DNA of 64,000 nt from the NCBI RefSeq assembly GCF_024213375.1, contig NZ_JANAVJ010000003.1:1-64000 (forward strand), written 5' to 3'. The DNA is from Paenibacillus sp. MZ04-78.2. Lineage in GTDB: Bacteria; Bacillota; Bacilli; Paenibacillales; NBRC-103111. This document shows, in pieces, positions 33,808-42,010 of this stretch. Position 1 is the stretch's first letter. Every line of letters begins with the position of its first letter. The translations under genes were made by a program, and so were the position numbers. A model generated the notes under the pieces. It made no database searches. It worked only from the letters and a program-made list of their open reading frames with translations, and had not been told where the DNA came from.

Positions 33808-33846
33808 AAAAAAAATCCCCGCATCTTGCGCAGCAAGACACAGGGA
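33808..33846 (-). terminator. Terminator of the regulator operon
   Basis: On the minus strand TCCCTGTGTCTTGC and GCAAGATGCGGGGA pair around TGC with two mismatches, followed by eight T. Just past the stop at 33851. Confidence 0.85.
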
Positions 33847-33850
33847 CGCT

Positions 33851-34978
33851 TCACTTAAATTCGATAATAAATAGGGAGTTGTTCTGGGAAAAAGGGGCGG
33901 CACTCGGGGCGCTGACGGCAGGACGGGGCTCGTACCATTTCCTGCCGTTCAGCAGCATCCTTCGGTTGTCCGGACTCCACTCGATTTGCTCGGGAACGAT
34001 TCCCTTGTAGATTTCTTTTTCGTTCATGATATTGTTTCCTTGCAGCTTGGCCACGTACAGATTTTCGCGGCCTTTGGAGTAGGCGATATATTTGCGGTCG
34101 CGCGAGAGCTGAAACACGCCGCTCCGTTCAAGCAAAATCGTTGTCTTCGCATTCCGGCGGTCGAATAACGTTAACGAACCTTCCACCCCGACAAAAACGA
34201 TTTGATCGTCATTCACAAAATCGCCGTTTCCCTCGCTGCTTACAGGATGCTCATACTGGCTTACGAAGGTATCGCCTTGGAGTGAACCGAAAACGATGTA
34301 TGCCTGACGAGCCGCTATTTTGAAAATTAACGCGCTTGCCCCGTCATCCGAAACCTGAACGGAGTAAACATGATGGTTCTCCGTTTTCCCAGGGAACTTG
34401 AATTCCTTTGCTTCCTGACGCGTCACGTCATAAACGACAATGACTGCCTCCTGGTTCCCGTTCTCTTGCGCGAAGGAGACGTAGCGCCCGTTATTCGACC
34501 ACGACATCTGCCCCATCACGACAACACCCTCTTTGCTTGCCCATTCCCGCAGTACGGTTTGCTTTTGATCCGCCAAATGAAGCAGCATTAATTTCTCTTT
34601 GCCGCCGGTCTGAACGGAAAACGAAGCATACGCGCCGTCAGCAGATACTTTGACACCGTGCACAAATCCATTGATATCCGGCCATGACTGCCGGGTCTTG
34701 AGTTCGTAGTCCAGCTGCTCGAAGCCTCGCTCCCGGCCCTTTTTACCAAAATATCCAAGCACGTGCTCCTTGTCGGTCCAGCCGAACAGCTCGCCATCCT
34801 CATTCTCCTGCAGCTTATAAATTTTGCTTACTTCAAATGTCTCGCTTAAGCTCTGCGGCTCGCGGCCATCTTCCGCGTCGGGAATAATAACGGTCTTCGA
34901 TTTCAGCGCCCCCGTACAGCCGGTGAAGATAACGGCCAGCAGAACATACGCCACCGCCCACAGGAATATCCGTTTCAT
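33851..34978 (-). CDS. Lipoprotein with WD40/TolB-like propeller
   Basis: 375 aa. Lipobox VIFTGCTG near residue 20, then propeller-like repeats with recurring SxDGxYxSF or SPDNRRM blades (VHGVKVSADGAYASFSV, MSWSNNGRYVSFAQ, IEWSPDNRRMLLNGRK). Third gene of an operon, overlapping the histidine-kinase stop by 4 bases. By analogy with YycH/YycI it may modulate the kinase; no direct evidence. Confidence 0.8.
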   Translation of the reverse strand: MKRIFLWAVAYVLLAVIFTGCTGALKSKTVIIPDAEDGREPQSLSETFEVSKIYKLQENEDGELFGWTDKEHVLGYFGKKGRERGFEQLDYELKTRQSWPDINGFVHGVKVSADGAYASFSVQTGGKEKLMLLHLADQKQTVLREWASKEGVVVMGQMSWSNNGRYVSFAQENGNQEAVIVVYDVTRQEAKEFKFPGKTENHHVYSVQVSDDGASALIFKIAARQAYIVFGSLQGDTFVSQYEHPVSSEGNGDFVNDDQIVFVGVEGSLTLFDRRNAKTTILLERSGVFQLSRDRKYIAYSKGRENLYVAKLQGNNIMNEKEIYKGIVPEQIEWSPDNRRMLLNGRKWYEPRPAVSAPSAAPFSQNNSLFIIEFK

Positions 34979-36471
34979 TCTGTAGTTCCTCTCTTCGGCT
35001 TCGTATAAGGAAGTTCAATCGCTACACTCGTTACCTGACCGGCGCTCCGAATCTCGATGCTCCCCTGGTGGTCGTCGACAATCGCTTTGCAGATGCTGAG
35101 TCCTAAGCCGCAGCTGCCCAATTCTTTGGACTTCCGCATATTGGCCCGGTAGAACGGCTCGAAAATTTTCGCCAAATCCTCCGGACGGATGTCTTCCCCT
35201 TGATTCGCAACCGTTATGTGCACGCAGCCGGAGACAAGCTTTGCCTTCACCGAAATAGCCGTATGTGCGAAGCCATACTTAATCGCATTATCGATAATAT
35301 TGATGAACAATTGCCTTAGTTTGGGTTCGCTTCCATCAACCCACAGCCCGTCCTCCACCTCGCAGCGAATGGTTTTCCAGTATCGCTCGGCTTTAAATTT
35401 CATGCCCTCGCAGACGTCTTGAAGCAGCCGCCCGGCCAACACAGGCTCGAACGCTTCCCGGTCTGACGTTTCCTTGGAAAGCTCCAATAATTTAACCACC
35501 ATATCGTGGAGCCTCTTGCTTTCGTCGACGATATGATTCATGCCTTTGTCGAAGAAGGCTTCATCGGTTTGCCCGTTTTCCTTGATCATTTGGGCGTAGC
35601 CCAGGATAGACGTGAGCGGCGTTTTCAATTCGTGCGTCACATTGTCGAAAAACTGCTTGCGATGGCGGTTCAATTCCTCCAAGCGGTCCCGGTCCTTTTG
35701 GATGCGTCCGATCTGAGCCTTGATCTTCTCGATCATCGTACCGAAGTTATCCGCCAGCTGGCCGATCTCGTCTTTCCTTCGGAACGAGAGGCGGATATCC
35801 AGATTGCCATTCGTCACTTCCGTCGAAGCCTTGGTCAACTTGACGATCGGGATCGTGATGTTTCGCGATAAAATATACGAAAAGATAAACGCAGCAGCGA
35901 AGATGGCGATCGTAACGTACGAAATAAAATCCAAAATATGCCTGCTTTGCTCATACAGCAAGGAAAAGTCTTTGGCAAAGCGCAAAATCCCTACTTTTTT
36001 CCCGTCGATGACGACCGGATACGAGTAGTAAGCTTCCGCCGTGCTGTCCGTGTAGTTGATCGTGTAAGAAGTTTTGCCGTTCAAGGCATGGTCCAGATCG
36101 TCGCCCGTCTTATTGGAATTGTTCCAATTCCCGGATGCATAAATCAGCTCGCCATTTACGCCGTAAGCGCTAATCTCGCTGGAAGTGACCTGCCGAAGCT
36201 CTTCCACCACGTCCTTCGCCATTTGGCGGAAATAGATCTCGTCGTTACCGAAATGATTGATCATAAAAGCCTGCCTGACATAGACGCTGCTGTTCTTCTT
36301 GAGGCCGATCAAGTCTTGGGTAATGATCTTCTCGTTGCTAGTCTCGATAATCTGCACGATAAAGTGATTGAGCAGCAAAAACGAGGCGGCGAAAATAACA
36401 AAGAGACCCAACAAAAATTTCACTTTAATGGTCGGTGCCGGGATCATGCCTTTAATCCGCCTGTTTGTCAA
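34975..36471 (-). CDS. Membrane histidine kinase
   Basis: About 490-498 aa; TTG 36471 (GGTGGGG upstream) or ATG 36447. Two TMs (FLLGLFVIFAASFLLLNHFIV and VTIAIFAAAFIFSYILS) flank an extracellular sensor. HAMP, then H box QFFDNVTHELKTPLTS, N box NIIDNAIKYGF, G1 EDIRPEDLAKIFEPF and G2 SCGLGLSICKAI. Ends overlap with regulator (20 bases) and lipoprotein (4 bases). Confidence 0.93.
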   Translation of the reverse strand: MTNRRIKGMIPAPTIKVKFLLGLFVIFAASFLLLNHFIVQIIETSNEKIITQDLIGLKKNSSVYVRQAFMINHFGNDEIYFRQMAKDVVEELRQVTSSEISAYGVNGELIYASGNWNNSNKTGDDLDHALNGKTSYTINYTDSTAEAYYSYPVVIDGKKVGILRFAKDFSLLYEQSRHILDFISYVTIAIFAAAFIFSYILSRNITIPIVKLTKASTEVTNGNLDIRLSFRRKDEIGQLADNFGTMIEKIKAQIGRIQKDRDRLEELNRHRKQFFDNVTHELKTPLTSILGYAQMIKENGQTDEAFFDKGMNHIVDESKRLHDMVVKLLELSKETSDREAFEPVLAGRLLQDVCEGMKFKAERYWKTIRCEVEDGLWVDGSEPKLRQLFINIIDNAIKYGFAHTAISVKAKLVSGCVHITVANQGEDIRPEDLAKIFEPFYRANMRKSKELGSCGLGLSICKAIVDDHQGSIEIRSAGQVTSVAIELPYTKPKRGTTE

Positions 36472-37147
36472 ATTTGTACCCCACCCCGAACACGGTCACG
36501 ATCACATCGCCCGCTTCCAGCTTTTTGCGCAGCCTTTGGATATGAATATCGACTGTTCGCGTATCGCCGACATATTCGTAGCCCCATACGAAGTCCAGCA
36601 GCTCCGTTCGGGTAAAAATTTTGCCCCGGTGCCGGTACAGCGTCATCAGGAGCTCGAATTCCTTGGGCGTCAGTTCGACGATCTCGTTATTTTTCCGGAC
36701 CAGCCGCTCGCTTTCGGTGATCTCGATATTTTTGAATCGGACCGGCTCGTCGGCCTGCTCTTCCGCAGGCTTATGGGGATGGGTCGTTCTCCGGAGTATC
36801 GTGCGGATGCGCGCGATCACTTCCCGGAGGTCGAACGGCTTGGTAATATAGTCGTCAGCGCCAAACTCCAGGCCGACAATTTTGTCCGTAATGTCCGATT
36901 TGGCCGTCAGCATGATGATCGGAATATTCCGAGTCTCTGTTACCTTTTTGCATATATCGAGCCCGCTGACGTCCGGAAGCATCCAGTCAAGCAGCAGCAG
37001 GTCCGGCTGGAATTGCTCGATGGCCCTAAGCCCGTCCGCTCCAGTATGGGCGATCGTTGTAAGAAAGCCTTCTTTATTCAAGCCGTAGGCCAGCAAATCC
37101 GCGATAGCTTCTTCGTCTTCGATAATTAAAACTTTCACTTTGTCCAT
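36452..37147 (-). CDS. OmpR-family response regulator
   Basis: 231 aa, ATG 37147 with GGAG 8 nt upstream. Receiver: IIEDEEAIADLLAYG, phospho-acceptor LLLLDWMLPDVSG, T/K residues LTAKSDIT and DYITKPF. Trans_Reg_C winged helix with VELTPKEFELLMTLY and GDTRTVDIHIQRLRKK. First gene of the regulator-kinase-lipoprotein operon. May control the neighbouring envelope genes. Confidence 0.93.
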   Translation of the reverse strand: MDKVKVLIIEDEEAIADLLAYGLNKEGFLTTIAHTGADGLRAIEQFQPDLLLLDWMLPDVSGLDICKKVTETRNIPIIMLTAKSDITDKIVGLEFGADDYITKPFDLREVIARIRTILRRTTHPHKPAEEQADEPVRFKNIEITESERLVRKNNEIVELTPKEFELLMTLYRHRGKIFTRTELLDFVWGYEYVGDTRTVDIHIQRLRKKLEAGDVIVTVFGVGYKFDKQAD

Positions 37148-37199
37148 CTTGTCCACTCCATTCCTACCGAACATGGTAGCATACCTCATGGCTTTCGAT

Positions 37200-37788
37200 C
37201 TACTTCAGTGTTAAAAGCACCAGCATTTGGCTGACGGATTGCGAGGAGTGCCGCCACTACTATGAGACGACGAAGCAGGATTACGAGAGCCACGAGCAGA
37301 GCCAGACAAGAAGCGGCAGATCGAGGAGCTGATAGTTCAGCTCGGCAAATATCAGCGCAGGATCAAGCTGGTTAGCGTACTGGTGGCGATGCTGACGACC
37401 TGCATTATCAGCGGTGCGGAGGTTCATTTTCTATCGACGATTCCCTTCCTGATCCTCACTACGTTCGTGAGCCGCTTATACTACTCGCGTACGCTGCCGA
37501 TTGTTGAGTCAACGATTCCGTTCGGCCCGCTTGGCGGGCTGTTCAGCGAGCACAATTCGAGCTACATTCCGTTCTTTACCGTCATCGTACTTGTCAACGG
37601 GGAGGTCGGCGTCGGGGCGGCGCTGTTGGTAAAGCGGGGACTTGGACAACCAATTTAGCGAGGAACGCAGCGACGATTTGAAAACAGAGATCGCCGCAGC
37701 GGTCGATCCGGTGCCTTCGCTCACTGTTGAAGCATCGCCGCAAAGCTACCGGGCGTTCGATCCGGAGCGGCCAAAAGATCAGCCTTAA
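37200..37788 (+). pseudogene. Zinc-finger membrane protein, frameshifted
   Basis: Three frames stitch into one product. The first (37200-37300) has WLTDCEECRHYYETTKQDYE, a CxxC-type zinc knuckle. The second (37300-37640) has PDKKRQIEELIVQLGKYQRR, then a hydrophobic part (LVSVLVAMLTTCIISGAEV and two more). The third (37640-37788) has an acidic tail (EERSDDLKTEIAAAV to FDPERPKDQP). Indels near 37300 and 37635 break it. No start or SD is obvious. Family unknown. Confidence 0.6.
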
Positions 37789-37825
37789 CCGCAACGGACA
37801 GCCGCAGGTTCCGCTGGCCTTCGCC

Positions 37826-38626
37826 CTATCTTGTAAAAATGCACACCTTGGCATCGACGTTCAAGACTTGCGTTCCGCCGGGCAGGCAAGCCAGCGGATC
37901 GTTCCAATGGGAATGGCCGCAAAATACGAGCGCTTCCGGCCAGCTCTCCAATAAAGCGCGAATCTCGGGACTGCCTGCGCATCCCCGCTCCGGCACATCC
38001 GGGCTTTGGTGAAGCAGCAGCGCATGGGGCTGCTTGTGAAGCAGCTTGCGCAACGCTTGCAGGTAGTCCGCTTCCGCCATCCGGTTCGGCTTGTCTGGTC
38101 TGCCGATCACGCCTCCGAGACCGCCCCAGGCCGCGCCGCCGAATTCGACGATTCCCGGCCGATCGATCTGACAGATGTTGCTTCGGCCGGAAAGCTGCCG
38201 CTTCTTCACATCGTCCATCAGATCGTGATTGCCGGCCACTCCGACGACCCAGCGAAACGTTTCGCCGAATGCAAGCCATACGCCGGACGGGTCGCCGCTG
38301 CCCCCTCGCTGGAGGTCGCCATACAGATCGCCGCATAGCAGGACGCCGACCCGATCAGGAGCAATATCGGGCCGCTCGATGCCGATCAGCAGCGACAAAT
38401 AGTCGGGAAGTCCTTCGCCGAGCATGACGTCCTTCCCGTCCGTGGTCCGCATCATCCCCTGCAAATCGGAGGTCACGATCAGCGCGTTGATCGATGACGG
38501 CAAAGCGCTCATCCGCCCCACATACACAGGCAGCTGCGCTTCCACGATACCGCCCGAGACGGTTGCGTTCCGGTAGGCGAAATATTCTACAGGCTCCGCG
38601 CCAAGCGACTCGATCCTCATGATCAT
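37826..38626 (-). CDS. Metallophosphoesterase
   Basis: 266 aa. Metal-site motifs VTSDLQGM (a variant of D-x-H), GDLYGDLQ (GDxxxx), GNHDLMDD (GNHD) and GHSHWNDP (GHxH). The first motif has Asp-Leu-Gln in place of D-x-H, a common variation. Overlaps the preceding gene by 4 bases. No membrane segment; cytoplasmic phosphatase of unknown substrate. Confidence 0.85.
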   Translation of the reverse strand: MIMRIESLGAEPVEYFAYRNATVSGGIVEAQLPVYVGRMSALPSSINALIVTSDLQGMMRTTDGKDVMLGEGLPDYLSLLIGIERPDIAPDRVGVLLCGDLYGDLQRGGSGDPSGVWLAFGETFRWVVGVAGNHDLMDDVKKRQLSGRSNICQIDRPGIVEFGGAAWGGLGGVIGRPDKPNRMAEADYLQALRKLLHKQPHALLLHQSPDVPERGCAGSPEIRALLESWPEALVFCGHSHWNDPLACLPGGTQVLNVDAKVCIFTR

Positions 38627-39279
38627 GATAACCCGCTCCGGTCCGTCACCGTAATCCCTAAAGCTTCAAGCTCCGGAACAACTTCCTCTACGGTTCGTTC
38701 CGGATTCAGGAAACGGATCGCCTCGACGCTGATCGCAGGGGCCGCATACAAGGCTTTGACAGGCTCGACCGGAATCGGCATGTCGAAGTAGCCTTCCGCC
38801 CAGTCCGCATAGTCCTCCGGCGTTTCGCAGATCGTTCCGAGCAAAAAATCCGAGCCGTCGTCTGCGCCTTTCGGTATCCGCACTTTCCCCGTTCTCCACT
38901 GCGAGTCGCCGGTTTCACGCCATATACAGAAGGTTACGTCTTCTTTCTCCAACGCTTCATCCTCAAGGAAAGCCAGCAAAGCTTCCGGCGCCCCGTCGTA
39001 AATTCCCGGCCATACCGCATACTCGTCTTGAGCGTGCGGGCTTAGCTGGGATTCGTGGTCGAACCCTTTCAAAATAACGCCCTGCGGCGCAAACAAAACG
39101 AACAAGCGGTCTCCGGCGCCGTTGTCGATTGTCGCAAGCGAGACGTTTGGCGTCCATTTCGGAACAAACGTATGATACCGGAGCCAGTCTTCCGGGCATA
39201 AGATTATGTCCAAGGCCGCAAGAGTTAACAAGCGCCGCTTCAAATCGTCCGGTTCTGGCAAAGCAATCCGTGATACCAT
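38623..39279 (-). CDS. Conserved hypothetical protein, 218 aa
   Basis: Soluble, acidic and Trp-rich (EDWLRYHTF, DYADWAEGYF). No family recognised. GGGG-type SD 9 nt before the ATG 39279. Stop overlaps the phosphoesterase start (ATGA-type), so the two are co-translated and probably work together. Confidence 0.7.
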   Translation of the reverse strand: MVSRIALPEPDDLKRRLLTLAALDIILCPEDWLRYHTFVPKWTPNVSLATIDNGAGDRLFVLFAPQGVILKGFDHESQLSPHAQDEYAVWPGIYDGAPEALLAFLEDEALEKEDVTFCIWRETGDSQWRTGKVRIPKGADDGSDFLLGTICETPEDYADWAEGYFDMPIPVEPVKALYAAPAISVEAIRFLNPERTVEEVVPELEALGITVTDRSGLS

Positions 39280-39409
39280 CCTCGATCCCCTTTCTCCCTG
39301 CCGAAGTTCGGTACGTGTGGAACATGTATCATTTTAACAAAAATGTTGCCCCAAACCTACATGCCGAATAATTTGGTTTATGCTGCTTTAACAATTCTTC
39401 ATAATTCCT

Positions 39410-39808
39410 TTGGAAATTTCTGCGCTCGTTCTAATAGATTTATTCGATGACAATACCCGCGTTCTTTTGTTCGAGAAAGACGCGGAGCTGCGCGGTCGGC
39501 TGCAAGAAAGATTTGCCGACTGCGCCTGTTACGACGATGCCCGATGTTTGCAATCCGTTGTACGGGCAGAAGGAATCGATTCGCTCGACTGCGTGATCAG
39601 CGGACTTCCGTATTTCAATTTCCCGCAAAGCTTGCGCGATCGGCTTCTCAGCGAAATTACGGACTCCCTCAGACCGGGCGGACAGTTTGTCGCTTTTCAA
39701 TATTCGAAGCAAATGCGCAAGCAGTTCGGCAGACATTTTACCATAGAAGAGATTCATTTCGTTCCGTTCAATGTTCCTCCGGCATTCGTGTATGTTTGCC
39801 GCAAATAG
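39410..39808 (+). pseudogene. SAM-methyltransferase, N-terminally truncated
   Basis: The last about 130 residues of a class-I methyltransferase like phospholipid N-methyltransferase/rRNA dimethylase: LLFEKDAELRGRLQERFADC (motif II region), LDCVISGLPYFNFPQSLRDRLL (motif IV), SLRPGGQFVAFQYSKQMRK (motif VI). Motif I (GxGxG, SAM site) and everything upstream are missing, and there is no SD. Probably a 5'-deleted gene. Confidence 0.75.
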
Positions 39809-39812
39809 GATT

Positions 39813-40151
39813 TCATGACAAGGCAAGCAGCGATGCAAGATAACGGAACAGCATCGTCGCCGCAATGCCCGTCACAACGGTGCCCAACAAGCTCCGCGTG
39901 AAATAAGCTACGGCAAAGGCAGGAACGGCGGACAGCAATGCGACGGGCTGCAGCGAGAAAGCGCCTTTCGAAACGAGCAGCTCTTGCGCCAGCAAAGCGG
40001 ACATCACGGCTATCGGGATATGACCGAGCCAGCGAAGCCCCCAATCCGGCAATCGGAGGCGGCTCAGCACAATAAGCGGCAAAATTCTCGGGAGCAGCGT
40101 CACAATCGACGCTCCCAGAAGCATCCATAGAAAGCTCGGCCTTATTTCCAT
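39813..40151 (-). CDS. azlD: AzlD-family branched-chain amino acid permease subunit
   Basis: 112 aa with four hydrophobic helices (MLLGASIVTLLPRILPLIVL start; ALLSAVPAFAVAYFTRSLLG). Overlaps azlC. Together with AzlC it forms a small exporter of branched-chain amino acids or analogues. Confidence 0.85.
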   Translation of the reverse strand: MEIRPSFLWMLLGASIVTLLPRILPLIVLSRLRLPDWGLRWLGHIPIAVMSALLAQELLVSKGAFSLQPVALLSAVPAFAVAYFTRSLLGTVVTGIAATMLFRYLASLLALS

Positions 40152-40876
40152 TTTTCAATCCACACTCCTATACTTGCGGCGAACAAGATCGCGATCAGCA
40201 CGCCTGCGCTTCCGGATATAAAGACACTTCCGGCAATGGCCGTCACGACGGCGCAACATGCAACGAGGAGGTCTACGCCGACCTTCGACCGCCCCATCAG
40301 TTGAAGCATGAACAGCCCGATGAACATGGCGGGCAACGCATAGTCCAGCCCGAATTTTTCCGGGTCGGGAATCCATTGACCGAAAATGCCCCCGGCCATG
40401 TTGGCGACGAGCCAGTTGAGGTAAGCGGTCAGATTTAAGCCAAACATCCACTTCTCGCTGCCCTTGGACTTGCCCGTTAATCGGGAAGCGGCTACGCCGA
40501 ACGTCTCGTCGGTTAACAATGAGCCGATTCCTGCGTTCCTCCATGCTGGCAGATGCCGGAAATAAGGCGCCAACGCTGCGCTCATGAGAAGATGGCGCAG
40601 GTTGACGAAAAATACGGTGAAAATAATAGCTGTAGCAGGACTGCCCGCCGCCAACATTCCGGCAGCAATGAACTGCGCCGAGCCGGCATACAGCAGCAAG
40701 GACATCAGCGCAATTTCGGCAAGGGACACCCCTGCCGTTTTCTCGACGACGCCGGCCGCGAAGCCGATGCTCAGATAGCCAAGCACCGTGGGCAAGCAGT
40801 CCTTCACGCCTTGAAGAAAGCTTTCTTCGTTTCCGGTGCTCCCCGGGGAAACCGCATGAATGGTTTTCTCGCTCAT
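40142..40876 (-). CDS. azlC: AzlC-family branched-chain amino acid exporter
   Basis: 244 aa with about eight hydrophobic segments. Recognisable N-terminal GVKDCLPTVLGYLSIGFAAGVV and AEIALMSLLLYAGSAQFIAAGM, both hallmarks of AzlC. Overlaps the regulator upstream by 4 bases and AzlD downstream by 10, so the three genes are one operon. Confidence 0.9.
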   Translation of the reverse strand: MSEKTIHAVSPGSTGNEESFLQGVKDCLPTVLGYLSIGFAAGVVEKTAGVSLAEIALMSLLLYAGSAQFIAAGMLAAGSPATAIIFTVFFVNLRHLLMSAALAPYFRHLPAWRNAGIGSLLTDETFGVAASRLTGKSKGSEKWMFGLNLTAYLNWLVANMAGGIFGQWIPDPEKFGLDYALPAMFIGLFMLQLMGRSKVGVDLLVACCAVVTAIAGSVFISGSAGVLIAILFAASIGVWIEKWK

Positions 40877-41697
40877 GGTTCCTCCCGTCCGTCGATCCGT
40901 TTTCCGGTCACGACATAAGTCAGGGCCGGGTTATTCCGCCACAGCGCATCCAGCTTTTCCGTGCCAAATTGGGCCATGATTTCTTCCATCAAGATGTCGT
41001 GCCGGACATATTCCGTCGCAACCAGCACGAGAGCCGGGTCGTGCGTCTTCACCGCCCAAGTCGTCGATTCGCCCGAAAAGTTGGCGATCAGCACCTCTTC
41101 ACCGTCCCGGGCGGCAATCGTCAAGCAGCCGCCGGTCCGCTCTTTCACCACCTCGGGCGTCATGTAATCATGGTGAAACGTCGTCCCGATCTGCGTTTCC
41201 GGCGCTCCGAACAGAACGGAAAAAACAGGAACACCCTCCCGGAGATGACGCTCTATCGACGCCTTAACCTCGGGAACCTGAGGCTCCCACACGGAAAGCC
41301 ACAGCTCCTTCTCCGCTCTGCCGATCAGATCCGCGATTTCGTTCATGACCGATTGGTCGCTGCGGATGTGCCAGATGACATCCATTTCCCGCTCCTGCTG
41401 AAGCATCGTCAACGATTTCTCCAAATACGCAAAGGACTGGTCGAATTGCTTCCTCAACCGGCCAATCCATTCGTCCGCCGGTACCGGGGCATATTTTACC
41501 GGCTCGGATGGGACAAGATGAACCGTGCCTTTGTCCATCAGCTTTCCGAGCACCTCGTAAATCATCGATCGGGGCACCCCCGAGCGCTTGCTTATTTCGT
41601 AGCCGGTGACAGGGTGCGACTTCAGCAGGCCGACGTAAGCCTTGCATTCGTATGGCGAAAAGCCGAGCTTTTGCAGTTCCTTGAATACGTCTTCCAT
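40873..41697 (-). CDS. TrmB-family transcriptional regulator
   Basis: 274 aa. N-terminal winged helix (LGFSPYECKAYVGLLKS, then ISKRSGVPRSMIYEVLGKL) followed by a ligand-binding C-terminal part with AEKELWLSVWEPQVPEV (TrmB/HTH-iclR-like phospholipase-D fold). Heads the azlC-azlD operon. An inverted repeat lies 15 bases before its start. Confidence 0.85.
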   Translation of the reverse strand: MEDVFKELQKLGFSPYECKAYVGLLKSHPVTGYEISKRSGVPRSMIYEVLGKLMDKGTVHLVPSEPVKYAPVPADEWIGRLRKQFDQSFAYLEKSLTMLQQEREMDVIWHIRSDQSVMNEIADLIGRAEKELWLSVWEPQVPEVKASIERHLREGVPVFSVLFGAPETQIGTTFHHDYMTPEVVKERTGGCLTIAARDGEEVLIANFSGESTTWAVKTHDPALVLVATEYVRHDILMEEIMAQFGTEKLDALWRNNPALTYVVTGKRIDGREEP

Positions 41698-41711
41698 AGA
41701 TCCCCCTCGTA

Positions 41712-41727
41712 GTAGTTAGCATACTAC
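41712..41727 (-). promoter_or_regulatory. Inverted repeat at the TrmB start (operator)
   Basis: GTAGT-TAGCAT-ACTAC is a perfect 5+5 inverted repeat directly before the SD of the trmB-type gene; a TTGACA lies upstream on the minus strand at 41759-41754. Suggests autoregulation. Confidence 0.5.
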
Positions 41728-41787
41728 CTACTTTAAATGAAAGGGATGCCGATTGTCAAAGCAGTACGGAAGAAAAACATCTCTCCA

Positions 41788-41817
41788 TTGACAAATTCAT
41801 GCAGCCGAATTTACAAT
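41788..41817 (+). promoter_or_regulatory. Promoter of the CGTase leader
   Basis: TTGACA (41788-41793), 18-nt spacer, TACAAT (41812-41817). The predicted transcript would start near 41824, about 190 bases before the CGTase start. Confidence 0.65.
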
Positions 41818-41877
41818 AAAGCTTGTAACCGAACAACATAAGGGCCATGCATTTTTCAGACCGTTACCGGTTTGAAA

Positions 41878-41925
41878 AACAACCCCGGTATCTCTTAGGA
41901 GACGCCGGGGTTGTTCGCTTTTAAA
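41878..41925 (+). terminator. Leader terminator (attenuator candidate) before CGTase
   Basis: AACAACCCCGG and CCGGGGTTGTT form an 11-bp stem with an inner TCTC/GAGA pairing, followed by CGCTTTT. It stands between the promoter at 41788 and the CGTase gene. TACCGG (41865-41870) can pair with CCGGTA (41885-41890), which would break the left arm, so an alternative fold exists. Confidence 0.55.
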
Positions 41926-41961
41926 GGGGGGATTCATCGGACCCGGATCAAACGATTAAAA

Positions 41962-41975
41962 TGTAAGCGTTTCAT
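41962..41975 (+). promoter_or_regulatory. cre-like catabolite site
   Basis: TGTAAGCGTTTCAT matches the cre consensus TGWAARCGYTWNCW except at one base near the end. It lies 36 bases before the CGTase start. Confidence 0.55.
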
Positions 41976-42010
41976 TTTTACACACCATTAGGAAGCAGGA
42001 GGACATAATA